Origin: Treponema sp.
GTDB lineage: Bacteria; Spirochaetota; Spirochaetia; Treponematales; Treponemataceae
DNA: 64,000 bases
Direction: 5' to 3'
NCBI GenBank assembly: GCA_024693715.1
Contig: JAILKS010000074.1
Span: 24,765-88,764, forward strand
Both the position numbers and the translations under genes were made by a program. Below are positions 45,657 to 54,333 of the stretch, piece after piece (within the stretch, counting starts at the first letter, position 1; each line of letters begins with the position of its first letter). The notes beneath the pieces were generated by a model. It did no database searches. It saw only the letters and a list, made by a program, of their open reading frames with translations, and was not told the origin of the DNA.

Positions 45657-46626
45657 AATTCTTGAGCTTGTAAAGGATAAACAATAAATCTGCTTTGATA
45701 AATTGTTTCTTTACAAGCGCAGGTATCAGCATCGTGATTTTTTGTCTGTTAAGTTTTTCCCATTTGTTTAATAAAATTACATCTTTTTCATCAAAGCAAA
45801 CGTTCTTTTTGTAATTAAACAAATTTGAATGCCTTAATATTTTAATTTTGTAATAAAGAAGCTTTGAAAATATATCATCCTCGAAATCCTTAAAAAGTTT
45901 ATTAACGATAAGGAAGTCTTTGCCTGCTGTATATGCTTCTATCGCATTCTTATAATACTGAATATCCCTTTTATAAGAAATAGAATCTTGACGTATAAAG
46001 TAATGATATAACGGTTTTTCAACATATGATACTTTATCTGCAAATAAAAAAAATTTTAAACAGATTAAATCATCTTCGTTATTGTTAAATTTTTGATTAA
46101 AATTTATGGAATTATTAATAAATATTTCTCTTTTAAAGAGTTTGCACCAGATCATAGGATAAATATTCATGTAAAATAATGCCTTTAAATTTTCTTTTCC
46201 TGTTGATTTTAGTGGAATGGATATTAATTCTGTTTTATTTTTTTCCTTATAAAAGCTGCAGCCGACACAATCTGCATTTGTTTGAATCGCTTTATTATAT
46301 AGCAATTCCAGATAATCAGGCTCAACCCAGTCATCACTATCTATATATATAAAATATTTTCCATTGGCCTTATCTAATGCTTTCTGACGTACTATAGCTA
46401 AACCGCTATTTTTTTCGTGTCTTAAAAGAGTAATGTTCAAATTTTTATACTGTTTGATAAAATTTTCTACTTTTTGATATGAATTATCTGTACTAAAGTC
46501 ATCAATAATAATTATTTCTGCTTTATCGATAATTGTATTATTGAAAACAGATTCAAGACATCTTACAACATATTCTTCAACATTATAAACAGCAATTAAA
46601 ACAGAAATTTCAGGTTTTTCTTTCAT
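45619..46626 (-). CDS. family 2 glycosyltransferase
   Basis: 335 aa GT-A fold enzyme: EISVLIAVYNVEEYVVRCLESVFNN, nucleotide-binding IIIDDFSTDNSYQ, and metal-binding YIDSDDWVEPDYLELLYNKA (DSDD). The C-terminal part is basic and helical. It transfers a sugar from a nucleotide donor, acceptor unknown. It is the minus-strand partner of the metallophosphoesterase gene directly upstream. It is AT-rich compared with the flagellar and V-ATPase genes, as are the other genes of this surface region. Confidence 0.88.
   Translation of the reverse strand: MKEKPEISVLIAVYNVEEYVVRCLESVFNNTIIDKAEIIIIDDFSTDNSYQKVENFIKQYKNLNITLLRHEKNSGLAIVRQKALDKANGKYFIYIDSDDWVEPDYLELLYNKAIQTNADCVGCSFYKEKNKTELISIPLKSTGKENLKALFYMNIYPMIWCKLFKREIFINNSINFNQKFNNNEDDLICLKFFLFADKVSYVEKPLYHYFIRQDSISYKRDIQYYKNAIEAYTAGKDFLIVNKLFKDFEDDIFSKLLYYKIKILRHSNLFNYKKNVCFDEKDVILLNKWEKLNRQKITMLIPALVKKQFIKADLLFILYKLKNSISRITSILRKE
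45666..45718 (+). terminator. long hairpin inside the glycosyltransferase 3' end
   Basis: GCTTGTAAAG (45666-45675) pairs with CTTTACAAGC (45709-45718), continued after a 3-base bulge by AAACAAT (45679-45685) with ATTGTTT (45702-45708): 17 bp in all with a 16-base loop. It starts 10 bp after the stop codon of the Wzi-like copy 2 gene, and so could end or protect that transcript, but there is no T run behind it. Confidence 0.4.
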
Positions 46627-46641
46627 TTTTTTATTTTTTTT

Positions 46642-47793
46642 TTATTTAAATCTTTTATTCCAATCCCAATCTATTTTAAGTAATAAATCAGCGCCTTCAT
46701 CAGTTTTATATTTTTTGAACTCTGTGGAGTAAGTTTTTACGGCTATTGTATTGTTGTTGAAATCAAAATTTAACATTTTAAGCCAGCCGTCTCCACAAGC
46801 ATGTGCTTTTTTTCTTTCAATGCCAATAAAATCAAGATATTTATCTTCATCCTGATAATCGGCCATAATTGCATAAGTAGTGCTTCCAAAATTATTTTTA
46901 TCTATTCTTAAACCTTCCTTTGAAACGTGACCGCAGATAACAAGAAATATCTGATTATTTATCGAAATGAAAGAATCCCATATTTCTTTTCCTGAAAATT
47001 TATGTTCTTTTATATCAGGATAAGCGTTGGCAAATTTATTCTGTGACTTATTATCATCTTCTTTTTTTCCGGATAAATAGGAATGCGTAACGATAATTGC
47101 AGGTAACCCTTTATTACTGTTGATTATGTTTTGAGCCCAGTTAATGTCTTCTTGTGTAGGGTTTAACTGTAATCCGATTACAAGAAATTTTTTATTGCAG
47201 GCAGTAAAATATGCATAACTATTAACACCATTTTCACTTGCACCGCCGAACCATTCTTTGTTTTTGTAAAAATCAGTTTCAGGACCAAAATATTTATTAT
47301 ACAATTTTGTTCCGACAGGGCTATGTCCTTTTCCCCATCGGTCATAATCATGATTTCCAATTACAGTTAAAAAAGGGATTTCATTGTTGATTATTTTAAG
47401 AGCCTCTGCTGCTCTTTTCCATTCCGTCATATTCCAGCTTCTGTGATCGACATGATCTCCAACATGTATTGCAAAAGAAAAATCACCACCGTTTTTTACT
47501 GAGTTGTTTTTTATAAATTCCATCTGTCTGTAATAAAGCTCATATTGATTTATTGGATAGTGAACAAATAAAGATTGCTGTGAACGAAAATCAAGGTAAC
47601 TTTGACTGTCAGGAATGATTACAAGTGAAAATTTATTTTTATTTCCGTTTACAAAAGGTTTATATTCATCCTGCGGAAGTTGAGTAGAAATCTGTGTTGT
47701 ATTAAAGTTGATGTTGTTAGTGTTAGTCGTATTTTTTGATGATGTACAACCTGTTAATAAAATTGTTGTTATAAATAAAAAGATTTTTTTCAT
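46642..47793 (-). CDS. lipoprotein metallophosphoesterase
   Basis: 383 aa, start at ATG 47793 behind a TTGGAG site rather than the longer in-frame start at 47811. Signal and lipobox FITTILLTGC (Cys16). Metal-binding blocks of calcineurin-like phosphoesterases: VIIPDSQSY, HVGDHVDH, VIGNHDYDRW, VTHSYLSG and ICGHVSKEG. The substrate is unknown; as an outer- or periplasm-anchored enzyme beside glycosyltransferases it could trim phosphate from surface glycans or scavenge phosphate. Confidence 0.85.
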   Translation of the reverse strand: MKKIFLFITTILLTGCTSSKNTTNTNNINFNTTQISTQLPQDEYKPFVNGNKNKFSLVIIPDSQSYLDFRSQQSLFVHYPINQYELYYRQMEFIKNNSVKNGGDFSFAIHVGDHVDHRSWNMTEWKRAAEALKIINNEIPFLTVIGNHDYDRWGKGHSPVGTKLYNKYFGPETDFYKNKEWFGGASENGVNSYAYFTACNKKFLVIGLQLNPTQEDINWAQNIINSNKGLPAIIVTHSYLSGKKEDDNKSQNKFANAYPDIKEHKFSGKEIWDSFISINNQIFLVICGHVSKEGLRIDKNNFGSTTYAIMADYQDEDKYLDFIGIERKKAHACGDGWLKMLNFDFNNNTIAVKTYSTEFKKYKTDEGADLLLKIDWDWNKRFK

Positions 47794-47872
47794 TTTGTTC
47801 TCCAACTGCAAATTCTTTTATAATTACCTGTTTAATATAACATATAAAATAAAAATAATAAATTATCAGAAT

Positions 47873-47887
47873 AAGTAAACTTTACTT
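47873..47887. repeat. 15-bp palindrome in the intergenic promoter region
   Basis: AAGTAAA and TTTACTT flank a single C, a perfect 7-bp inverted repeat overlapping the putative -35 box of the glycosyltransferase pair. Possible operator. Confidence 0.4.
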
Positions 47888-47909
47888 TTTTATTAAGACA
47901 TGTTATAAA
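47881..47909 (+). promoter_or_regulatory. promoter of the tandem glycosyltransferases
   Basis: TTTACT (47881-47886), 17-bp spacer, TATAAA (47904-47909) preceded by TG one base upstream (extended -10). GAGGAA ribosome binding site before the ATG at 47928. Confidence 0.5.
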
Positions 47910-47927
47910 ATAGCCATCGAGGAAACG

Positions 47928-48914
47928 ATGCCTAAAATCAGTTTAATTTTACCCTGCTATAATGTTGCGAAATATCTTGATAAATGCCTTGACTCTTTGA
48001 TTAATCAGACAGAAAAAGATATTGAAATTATTTTTGTGGATGATTGTTCTCCTGATGATTCGTCTAAAATTATTCAAAAATATGCTAAAAATGATAAACG
48101 CATAAAATTACTTAAAATGCCGAAAAATGGAGGGCAGGGGGCTGCAAGAAATCTGGGACGTGATAATGCCACCGGCGAATATATATGGTTTATAGATCCA
48201 GATGATTATATTGAGAAAGAAGCCTGTGAGATTTTATATAATGAGGCAAAAAAGGACAACCTTGAGATTCTGGTATTTCAACCAAACAATGTTATAACTA
48301 AAGAAAATTATCCGTATATTCATTCAAAGTTATTTACACCGATAATACAATGGCCTGTAAATAAGATTATATCACCTAAGACACAGGGTGAAAAATTTTC
48401 AAGAATCTTTTCCGTAGCACCCTGGCGTTATATAATTAAAAGATCTTTTTTGCCATTAAGATTTGAAGAAGTAAGACATAGGGAAGATACTATTTTTACA
48501 CCGATTTTATTCACTGAATGTAATAGAATGAAAATTATTTCTTACCCTGCTTATAATTATAATTTACGTGCCGGTTCTGATGTGTCTTCTTCTATTAATG
48601 ATATAAAGGTTTATTGTGAATTTAATGTATTTAATGCTTATGATAATTATTTAAAAAATCATAAAATGTCAAGGAAACATTTTTTCTATAGATACGCAAT
48701 GTATTACATAATGCTCATTAATCGAAGACTGAGGGAATATAAAAAAGCGTACAATAAGCCTTATGTATTGTCAGATTTTGAAAAAAATGTAAAAAAGCGT
48801 ATGAAATATTACATGCGGAAAAATATACAGTTTAGTTTTATTAATAATTTTTTGCCATCAGGTTTATTAAAATTATTATATAAAGATTTTGAATTTTTTT
48901 ATGATCAGTTATAG
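47928..48914 (+). CDS. family 2 glycosyltransferase, tandem copy A
   Basis: 328 aa, GT2. KISLILPCYNVAKYLDKCLDSLINQTEKDIEIIFVDDCSPDDS and the metal motif WFIDPDDYIEKEA (DPDD, whereas most have DSDD). The catalytic domain runs to about residue 200, followed by a basic, aromatic tail. The N-terminal 110 residues are nearly identical to the following gene, so these arose by tandem duplication. Probably adds a sugar to a surface glycan; acceptor unknown. Separated from the next gene by 9 bp. Confidence 0.88.
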   Translation: MPKISLILPCYNVAKYLDKCLDSLINQTEKDIEIIFVDDCSPDDSSKIIQKYAKNDKRIKLLKMPKNGGQGAARNLGRDNATGEYIWFIDPDDYIEKEACEILYNEAKKDNLEILVFQPNNVITKENYPYIHSKLFTPIIQWPVNKIISPKTQGEKFSRIFSVAPWRYIIKRSFLPLRFEEVRHREDTIFTPILFTECNRMKIISYPAYNYNLRAGSDVSSSINDIKVYCEFNVFNAYDNYLKNHKMSRKHFFYRYAMYYIMLINRRLREYKKAYNKPYVLSDFEKNVKKRMKYYMRKNIQFSFINNFLPSGLLKLLYKDFEFFYDQL

Positions 48915-48923
48915 GTTGTTATT

Positions 48924-49919
48924 ATGCCAAAGCTTAGTTTAATTTTACCTTGTTATAATGTTGATAAATATATTGAAAAATGCCTTGATTCTTTAATTAA
49001 TCAGACAGAAAAAGATATTGAAATTATTCTTGTTGATGATTGTTCAACTGATAATACTTATAAAATTATTCAGAAATATTCTAAGAAAGATAAAAGAATT
49101 AAATTTTTTAAAACATCAGATAATGGCGGTTCTGGTGCAGCAAGAAATCTTGGGCGTGATAATGCAACCGGTGAATATATCTGGTTTGTAGATTCAGATG
49201 ACTATCTGGAGCCTGATGCCTGTGAAGTTTTATATAATGAGGCAAAAAATAATAAGCTTGAAATTTTATGTTTTAATGCAAGAAATGTTATTTCAAGGGA
49301 TGTATATGATAAAGTATTAAATCTGGATGTGCTTTTCAATTTTACTAAATGGCCTGTAAATGTAATTATTGATGTTACAAAGCAGGGGGCAAATCTTTCT
49401 GAACATATTCCTTTTTTCCCATGGACATACATTGTTAAAAATTCATTTTTGAAACAGAAATTTCCGGAACAAAAACATTTTGAAAATGTTGTGTTTACAA
49501 GTACACTTTTTTCGAAAGCATCAAAGCTAAAGGTTATAACATATACACCTTATAATTATGTGCTTAAAGAAAAAAACATTATTCAAAGTCCTTTGAATGA
49601 CTTAAAAATCAAATGTGAAATGAATAACCTTTCGTTATTACTAGACTATATTTCATCTAATTATATTAAGAAAAATCATTTTTTATCAAGATTATTAAAA
49701 ATACGCTATAAATATTTTTTAAATTTGATTAATCAATATGAAAAACAAATGAATGCCGCTTACATCTTTTCTGGTGAAGAAAAAAAACTTCTTGGTAAAA
49801 TCAAATCAAGTACAAAAAAATCCTTTTCATTCTATATTAAAAACATTATGCCTTTTGGTATATTTAGACTTTATAAGCGTTTTACAAGTCATGAATTAAT
49901 TTATCTGTTACGAAAATAG
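48924..49919 (+). CDS. family 2 glycosyltransferase, tandem copy B
   Basis: 331 aa. The N-terminus KLSLILPCYNVDKYIEKCLDSLINQTEKDIEIILVDDCSTDNT and GRDNATGEYIWFVDSDDYLEPDACEVLYNEAK closely match copy A, while the C-terminal half is much more divergent, as would fit different acceptor specificity. The DSDD motif is canonical. A purine-poor leader (TAGGTTGTTATT) gives only weak ribosome binding. Acceptor and sugar unknown. Confidence 0.88.
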   Translation: MPKLSLILPCYNVDKYIEKCLDSLINQTEKDIEIILVDDCSTDNTYKIIQKYSKKDKRIKFFKTSDNGGSGAARNLGRDNATGEYIWFVDSDDYLEPDACEVLYNEAKNNKLEILCFNARNVISRDVYDKVLNLDVLFNFTKWPVNVIIDVTKQGANLSEHIPFFPWTYIVKNSFLKQKFPEQKHFENVVFTSTLFSKASKLKVITYTPYNYVLKEKNIIQSPLNDLKIKCEMNNLSLLLDYISSNYIKKNHFLSRLLKIRYKYFLNLINQYEKQMNAAYIFSGEEKKLLGKIKSSTKKSFSFYIKNIMPFGIFRLYKRFTSHELIYLLRK

Positions 49920-49964
49920 TATTTCTTATTGCAACTAAACGATGATTTTATTAATATAAGACTT

Positions 49965-51338
49965 ATGAAAAGAAATCTTTTACAATTTTTATTGGTCGCT
50001 TTTTTAAGCTCGCTGGTTCTTTTTTCATGTAATAACAATGCTTCTGTTAAGGAAAAAGATAATGAAGTAGTTGCATCTGAAAAAGATTATTTTAATTATG
50101 CTGGTTTTGAATTCAGTTTTACTCAAAAATCAACAGGTACTTTAAATTCTATTGTTCATTCTTCATATGAGTATAAAACAATTGATCAGAATGGAGCTGA
50201 AATAACATGCTCTGGATGGTATGAGTATAAGCTTGATAATGAACTGGCTGGATTTGATCTTATAATTGTTGACTGTCATGGAACTATAATGGATAAAACT
50301 TCATGTCCGTCTGAAAAGGGTGCTTCTTTTGATGCTTCATATTTTGGCAGCAAAAAGGTAATGATTATTGCACCTGATTATTTAGGTTATGGTTCATCTT
50401 CTGGTGCAGTTCATCCTTATTGCGTTGCAGAACTTAATGCCAGAAATATAATTGATTCAGTTTTGTCTATAAAACTAAAAACAGGTTATAAATTTTCTGA
50501 AAATTGCAAAACTTTGATTATGGGTTATTCTCAGGGTGGACAAACATCTCTTGCAACATATAAATGCATTCAGGATTGTATTCCTGCAGAATATAAATCA
50601 GAATTGAATGTTCAGAAGGTTTATTCAGGAGCAGGACCATATAATCTTTTGGCAACAATGGATGAATATCTTTCTTCTGATTCTGTAATTGCACCATTTA
50701 TTTATTTTGTTGTAAAAGCATATTTAAGCGTTAATTATGACTCTCTTAAGGAATATGATATTAATGATTTCTTTACATCAGAATTTTTAAATAATCACAA
50801 TCAATTTGCTCCATCTAGTCCAAATATGAGAGAATCTATTGATGCTTTGAATTATTCAATGAGTCTTAATGGTGTAAAAGTACCAGAAGGTTTAATTGAA
50901 GCTTACTTAGATGGTGCAGATCTTATAACTATAATGAAGAATCCTGAATATCAACAGTTCATATTGGCTAATTCGGATACGGTTGTAAAATTTATTGAAT
51001 ATTATACTTATTCAGATATTACAAAGCTTGTTACACCGCAGTTTTTGGATCCGTCTTCAAAGATGACAAAAGCCTTTAAAGAAGTCTTAAAACAGAATAA
51101 TATTGCTGCCGGATGGAAACCTGAAATCCCTGTTTATATTTATCATCATGTAAAAGATGATATGGTTCCTTTCAAGAATTTTGAAATGCTTAAGAAAGGA
51201 ATGAAGGGCTGCAATGAAATTATCTTTGATAAAGATGAACAGGAATTCGATCTTGAAGAACCATTCGATTTTGTACATAGACATGCAGGAGCAGTATTTT
51301 ATCAAAGAGTTATTGAAGATATAAATGAGAATTTTTAG
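49965..51338 (+). CDS. lipoprotein alpha/beta hydrolase (secretory-lipase-like)
   Basis: 457 aa. Lipobox SSLVLFSC (Cys22). Catalytic elements: nucleophile Ser189 in MGYSQGGQTSLAT, an acid in YHHVKDDMVPF, and His in DFVHRHAGAVF. The size and order suit the secretory-lipase group of alpha/beta hydrolases; it may be a lipase or esterase attached to the envelope. The longer frame (49929) lacks a signal at its start, so the ATG at 49965 is chosen. It follows the glycosyltransferases on the same strand by 45 bp; a relation is possible. It overlaps the convergent gene by 4 bp. Confidence 0.75.
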   Translation: MKRNLLQFLLVAFLSSLVLFSCNNNASVKEKDNEVVASEKDYFNYAGFEFSFTQKSTGTLNSIVHSSYEYKTIDQNGAEITCSGWYEYKLDNELAGFDLIIVDCHGTIMDKTSCPSEKGASFDASYFGSKKVMIIAPDYLGYGSSSGAVHPYCVAELNARNIIDSVLSIKLKTGYKFSENCKTLIMGYSQGGQTSLATYKCIQDCIPAEYKSELNVQKVYSGAGPYNLLATMDEYLSSDSVIAPFIYFVVKAYLSVNYDSLKEYDINDFFTSEFLNNHNQFAPSSPNMRESIDALNYSMSLNGVKVPEGLIEAYLDGADLITIMKNPEYQQFILANSDTVVKFIEYYTYSDITKLVTPQFLDPSSKMTKAFKEVLKQNNIAAGWKPEIPVYIYHHVKDDMVPFKNFEMLKKGMKGCNEIIFDKDEQEFDLEEPFDFVHRHAGAVFYQRVIEDINENF

Positions 51339-52297
51339 GAATTGTTATCTGAAAGGTTTTTAAGGCTTTTCAGATAATTTTCCAGGCTATGCTTCCATGA
51401 AGGAATTTTAATTTTAAGTTCCTTCTGGATTTTATCTTTGTTTAATACAGAATAAGCAGGTCTTTTAGCAAGTGAATTATAATCTGCAGATGAACATGGT
51501 TCAATGTGGCATTCCTTGTTAATAAGACCTGTTTTTTTTGCGGTTTTGTATATTTCGCATGAATATTCATACCAGGTTGCACTTCCATCATCAGAATAAT
51601 TATATACACCGAAAGATGGCGCGCTTTTTGGACCGATTATTTCTTTTGCGTTATCTGCCTTATTAATTAAAGCGATTATTGCTTTTGAAAGATTACCGCA
51701 AAAAGTCGGTGTTCCTCTCTGATCATCTACCACACGAAGATTATTTTCATTGTTCATAAGTTTTAACATTGTAGAAACAAAATTCTTACCGTCAAATCCA
51801 TAAAGCCATGAAGTACGTATGATGTAATATTGTACCATCTCTTTTTGAATTTCAATTTCGCCGTTTAACTTTGAAAGTCCGTAATAATTTACGGGTTCAG
51901 TTTCCATTTCTTCTGTGTAAGGTTTATTTCTGTTGCCGTGATATACATAATCTGTAGAAATATGAATAAGCTTTGCGCCTATTTTTCTGGCGATTCGTGC
52001 AACGTTCAAGGCACCTGTTGTATTTACTTTTTGTGCTTCCTGTTGATTTGCTTCTGCCTGTTCAACATTTGTATATGAAGCACAATTTATAATCCATTTT
52101 ATTGATTTATCCTGATGAGTCGATGTTTCAGAAATATAATAAGAAGCAGTTTCAACAGATTTTTCAAAACGATTTAATGCTTCTACATCAGTAATGTCAA
52201 CTTCAGTATCAGTTCCTACCCAGTGAAATTTATTTTCCTTTAATTGTCTGCCTAATTCTTTTCCTAATAATCCCTCGCACCCAATCAACCAGATCAT
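51335..52297 (-). CDS. rfbD: RfbD-like dTDP-4-dehydrorhamnose reductase / sugar-nucleotide reductase
   Basis: 320 aa short-chain dehydrogenase fold. NAD(P) motif IWLIGCEGLLGKELG, active-site YYGLSKLNGE (Tyr-x3-Lys) and HISTDYVYHG. It would reduce a 4-keto sugar nucleotide to a deoxy sugar such as dTDP-rhamnose for surface glycans. No rfbA, rfbB or rfbC is in the window. An insert (EKSVETASYYISETSTHQDKSIKW) is longer than usual. Start ATG at 52297 with TTGGAGC; the longer start begins inside that site. The upstream minus-strand gene is 15 bp away. Confidence 0.85.
   Translation of the reverse strand: MIWLIGCEGLLGKELGRQLKENKFHWVGTDTEVDITDVEALNRFEKSVETASYYISETSTHQDKSIKWIINCASYTNVEQAEANQQEAQKVNTTGALNVARIARKIGAKLIHISTDYVYHGNRNKPYTEEMETEPVNYYGLSKLNGEIEIQKEMVQYYIIRTSWLYGFDGKNFVSTMLKLMNNENNLRVVDDQRGTPTFCGNLSKAIIALINKADNAKEIIGPKSAPSFGVYNYSDDGSATWYEYSCEIYKTAKKTGLINKECHIEPCSSADYNSLAKRPAYSVLNKDKIQKELKIKIPSWKHSLENYLKSLKNLSDNNS
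51345..51381 (+). terminator. terminator of the lipase gene, buried in rfbD
   Basis: TTATCTGAAA (51345-51354) and TTTCAGATAA (51368-51377) form a 10-bp stem with a 13-base loop, followed by TTTT (51378-51381). It is 7 bp after the hydrolase stop codon and lies inside the convergent rfbD coding region. Confidence 0.65.
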
Positions 52298-52312
52298 TTT
52301 AAGCTCCAAATT

Positions 52313-53032
52313 TTAGATTTTTTTAAAGATAAAATTACAGAAAGTTTTAATTCTGTTTATAAAAGAAGTTCTTATTCTGTCTGTCATAAACGGAATGTGC
52401 GGTGCATTAACTCCGCCGACTCCATATAAAATCCATTTATCATTATCACGGAAAACATATATATAAATCTGCATCTTTTGTTTTGAGACACATGTTATTC
52501 CCGAATATTTCAGATTATTTGTATTGTATGCTTTATAAAGAAGCTCAGATTTTGATGTCTTTACGCTGATTTGCTCCTGAAGAAGTCCGAATGGTTCCAT
52601 AATTAAATCTGCATCGATTGTAGTGATATTGTTTTGTGTTGTTGTTTTTACAATTTTTGCAGATTCATATAAATCAAAATATTTTTGATGGCGTTCAGAC
52701 CAGTAAGGTATTCCTGCATAATCAGAGATATTGTTTAATAAAACCGAAAGCTTTTCCGGAAGATTTTCATTTCCCTTGTATTCTTTTATCTGAATGATTT
52801 CAGCAAGATATTTTGGGTTCAGTGATTTTACATCCTTTGTAATGTTGTTCGTAGTTTCATTGTACTGCGAATCAAGGCACATATATTTTTGATAATCAAT
52901 ATTTTTAATTAAAACTTCACCCTTATTGAGTTTTTCCTGTTCTGCTTTTGTCAGATTTGTATTAAAAGGATTAGCATTCAGAAGGCTTGAAATAAATAAA
53001 ATAGCTGTTGTCAAAAGTAAATGTTTTTTCAT
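52313..53032 (-). CDS. exported protein of unknown function (possible DUF6675)
   Basis: 239 aa with a signal peptide (MKKHLLLTTAILFISSLLNA). The start is the ATG at 53032 behind GAGGTGG. The mature part begins NPFNTNLTKAEQEKLNKGEVLIKNID and has no catalytic motif I can see; it reads as a small beta-rich domain with a basic C-terminal tail (RIRTSFINRIKTFCNFIFKKI). I tentatively connect it to DUF6675, common in treponemes. Function unknown. Confidence 0.6.
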   Translation of the reverse strand: MKKHLLLTTAILFISSLLNANPFNTNLTKAEQEKLNKGEVLIKNIDYQKYMCLDSQYNETTNNITKDVKSLNPKYLAEIIQIKEYKGNENLPEKLSVLLNNISDYAGIPYWSERHQKYFDLYESAKIVKTTTQNNITTIDADLIMEPFGLLQEQISVKTSKSELLYKAYNTNNLKYSGITCVSKQKMQIYIYVFRDNDKWILYGVGGVNAPHIPFMTDRIRTSFINRIKTFCNFIFKKI

Positions 53033-53048
53033 TTCTACCACCTCACAT

Positions 53049-53077
53049 ATTATAGTTTAATTTTGAAAGTGTTGCAA
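53049..53077 (-). promoter_or_regulatory. sigma-70 promoter of the exported protein and rfbD
   Basis: Minus-strand TTGCAA (53077-53072), 17-bp spacer, perfect TATAAT (53054-53049), 17 bp before the ATG at 53032. Confidence 0.7.
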
Positions 53078-53115
53078 TTAAATAAACATTTTGTATTTTG
53101 TTTGTTACAAAAATG

Positions 53116-53124
53116 TGGTATAAT
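53116..53124 (+). promoter_or_regulatory. extended -10 promoter of the aminotransferase
   Basis: TGGTATAAT: TG, one base, TATAAT (53119-53124). The ATG at 53131 lies 6 bp after the -10 box, so transcription would start at or near the A of ATG. Confidence 0.6.
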
Positions 53125-53130
53125 ATTTTC

Positions 53131-54321
53131 ATGGTTTCTAAAAAAATATTTGATCTTGTAAATAGTCCTTCTTCCGGAGTTATACGAAAGATGTTTGAAG
53201 AAGGAGCTTTGTTGAAAGCAAAATTTGGTGAGGATAAAGTATATGATTTTTCTTTAGGAAATCCTGATCTTGACCCGCCGCAAAAGGTTGTAGATGCAAT
53301 AAAACAGGTTGCTGCTGAAGAAAAACATTTATGTCATGGTTATATGCCTAATGCTGGTTTTAAAGAAGCAAGACAGGCTATGGCAGATAAAACTGCAAAG
53401 GAACAGGAAATAGATTCTATTGATTTTTCAAATGTTGTCATGACAGTTGGAGCTGCGGGGGCCCTGAATGTTATTTTTAAGGCACTTTTAAATGATAACG
53501 ATGAAGTTATAGTTCCATGTCCTTATTTTACGGAATATGATCATTATATTCAAAATCATGGCGGTAAAATCGTTCGTGTAAAGACAAAAGCTGATTTTGG
53601 TCTTGATCCTTCGCAAATCGAAAATGCCCTGACAGATAAAACTGCCGCAGTTTTAATAAATTCTCCAAATAATCCTTCGGGAAGAATTTATTCAGATGAT
53701 GAAATACTTGAAGTTATAACTGTTTTAAATAAACATGCAGAAAGAAGCGGTCGTAATGTTTATCTTATTTGTGATGAACCTTATCGTGCAATTACATATG
53801 GAAAAAAGGTTGCATCTGTTTTTCCAAAATATGAATATTCAATTGTTGCTACTTCTTTTGCAAAAAATTTAAGTCTTCCCGGTGAACGAATAGGTTATAT
53901 CTGTGTAAATCCTTCGTGTCCTGAGGCTAAGGATTTTATTGCAAATGCAATATTTGTTACAAGAACCTTAGGATATGTTAATGCACCATCATTTTTCCAG
54001 AAGGTTATAACAAGAGCATGGAACAGTGAATGTGATTATTCTTTATATGAAAAAAGAAAAAATGAACTTATTGAGGTAATGAAATATGCCGGTCTTCAAT
54101 ATGCACAACCGGAAGGCGCTTTTTATCTTTTTGTAAAGGTACCTGACGGCTGGAATGATGATGATATGGCTTTTGCAAATCATCTTAAGAAATTTAATAT
54201 TCTTTGTGCGCCTGGCTGTGCTTTTGGCGGTAAAGGATGGTTTAGAATTGCATATTGTGTTTCAGAAGCTACAATCATAAACAGTAAAGAAGCATTTAAA
54301 AAAGCCGTGGAATCAAAATAA
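53131..54321 (+). CDS. PLP-dependent aminotransferase, class I/II
   Basis: 396 aa. The start is the ATG at 53131 (MVSKKIFDLVNSPSSG); the longer frame from 53098 contains the promoter. Motifs: FSLGNPDLDPP, VGAAGALNVIFKALL, NSPNNPSGRIYSDDE, ICDEPYRAITY and the PLP lysine Lys245 in TSFAKNLSLPGERIGY. It exchanges amino groups between amino acids and 2-oxoacids; the substrate (Asp, Ala or aromatic) is not clear. glgA follows 12 bp later, although no pathway link is apparent. Confidence 0.9.
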   Translation: MVSKKIFDLVNSPSSGVIRKMFEEGALLKAKFGEDKVYDFSLGNPDLDPPQKVVDAIKQVAAEEKHLCHGYMPNAGFKEARQAMADKTAKEQEIDSIDFSNVVMTVGAAGALNVIFKALLNDNDEVIVPCPYFTEYDHYIQNHGGKIVRVKTKADFGLDPSQIENALTDKTAAVLINSPNNPSGRIYSDDEILEVITVLNKHAERSGRNVYLICDEPYRAITYGKKVASVFPKYEYSIVATSFAKNLSLPGERIGYICVNPSCPEAKDFIANAIFVTRTLGYVNAPSFFQKVITRAWNSECDYSLYEKRKNELIEVMKYAGLQYAQPEGAFYLFVKVPDGWNDDDMAFANHLKKFNILCAPGCAFGGKGWFRIAYCVSEATIINSKEAFKKAVESK

Positions 54322-54333
54322 CAGGAGAATGAA

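Noticed and set aside
47928..48914. Copy A glycosyltransferase as a pseudogene because of DPDD instead of DSDD.
   Set aside because: The frame is intact, the aspartates that bind metal are kept, and the C-terminal domain is complete.
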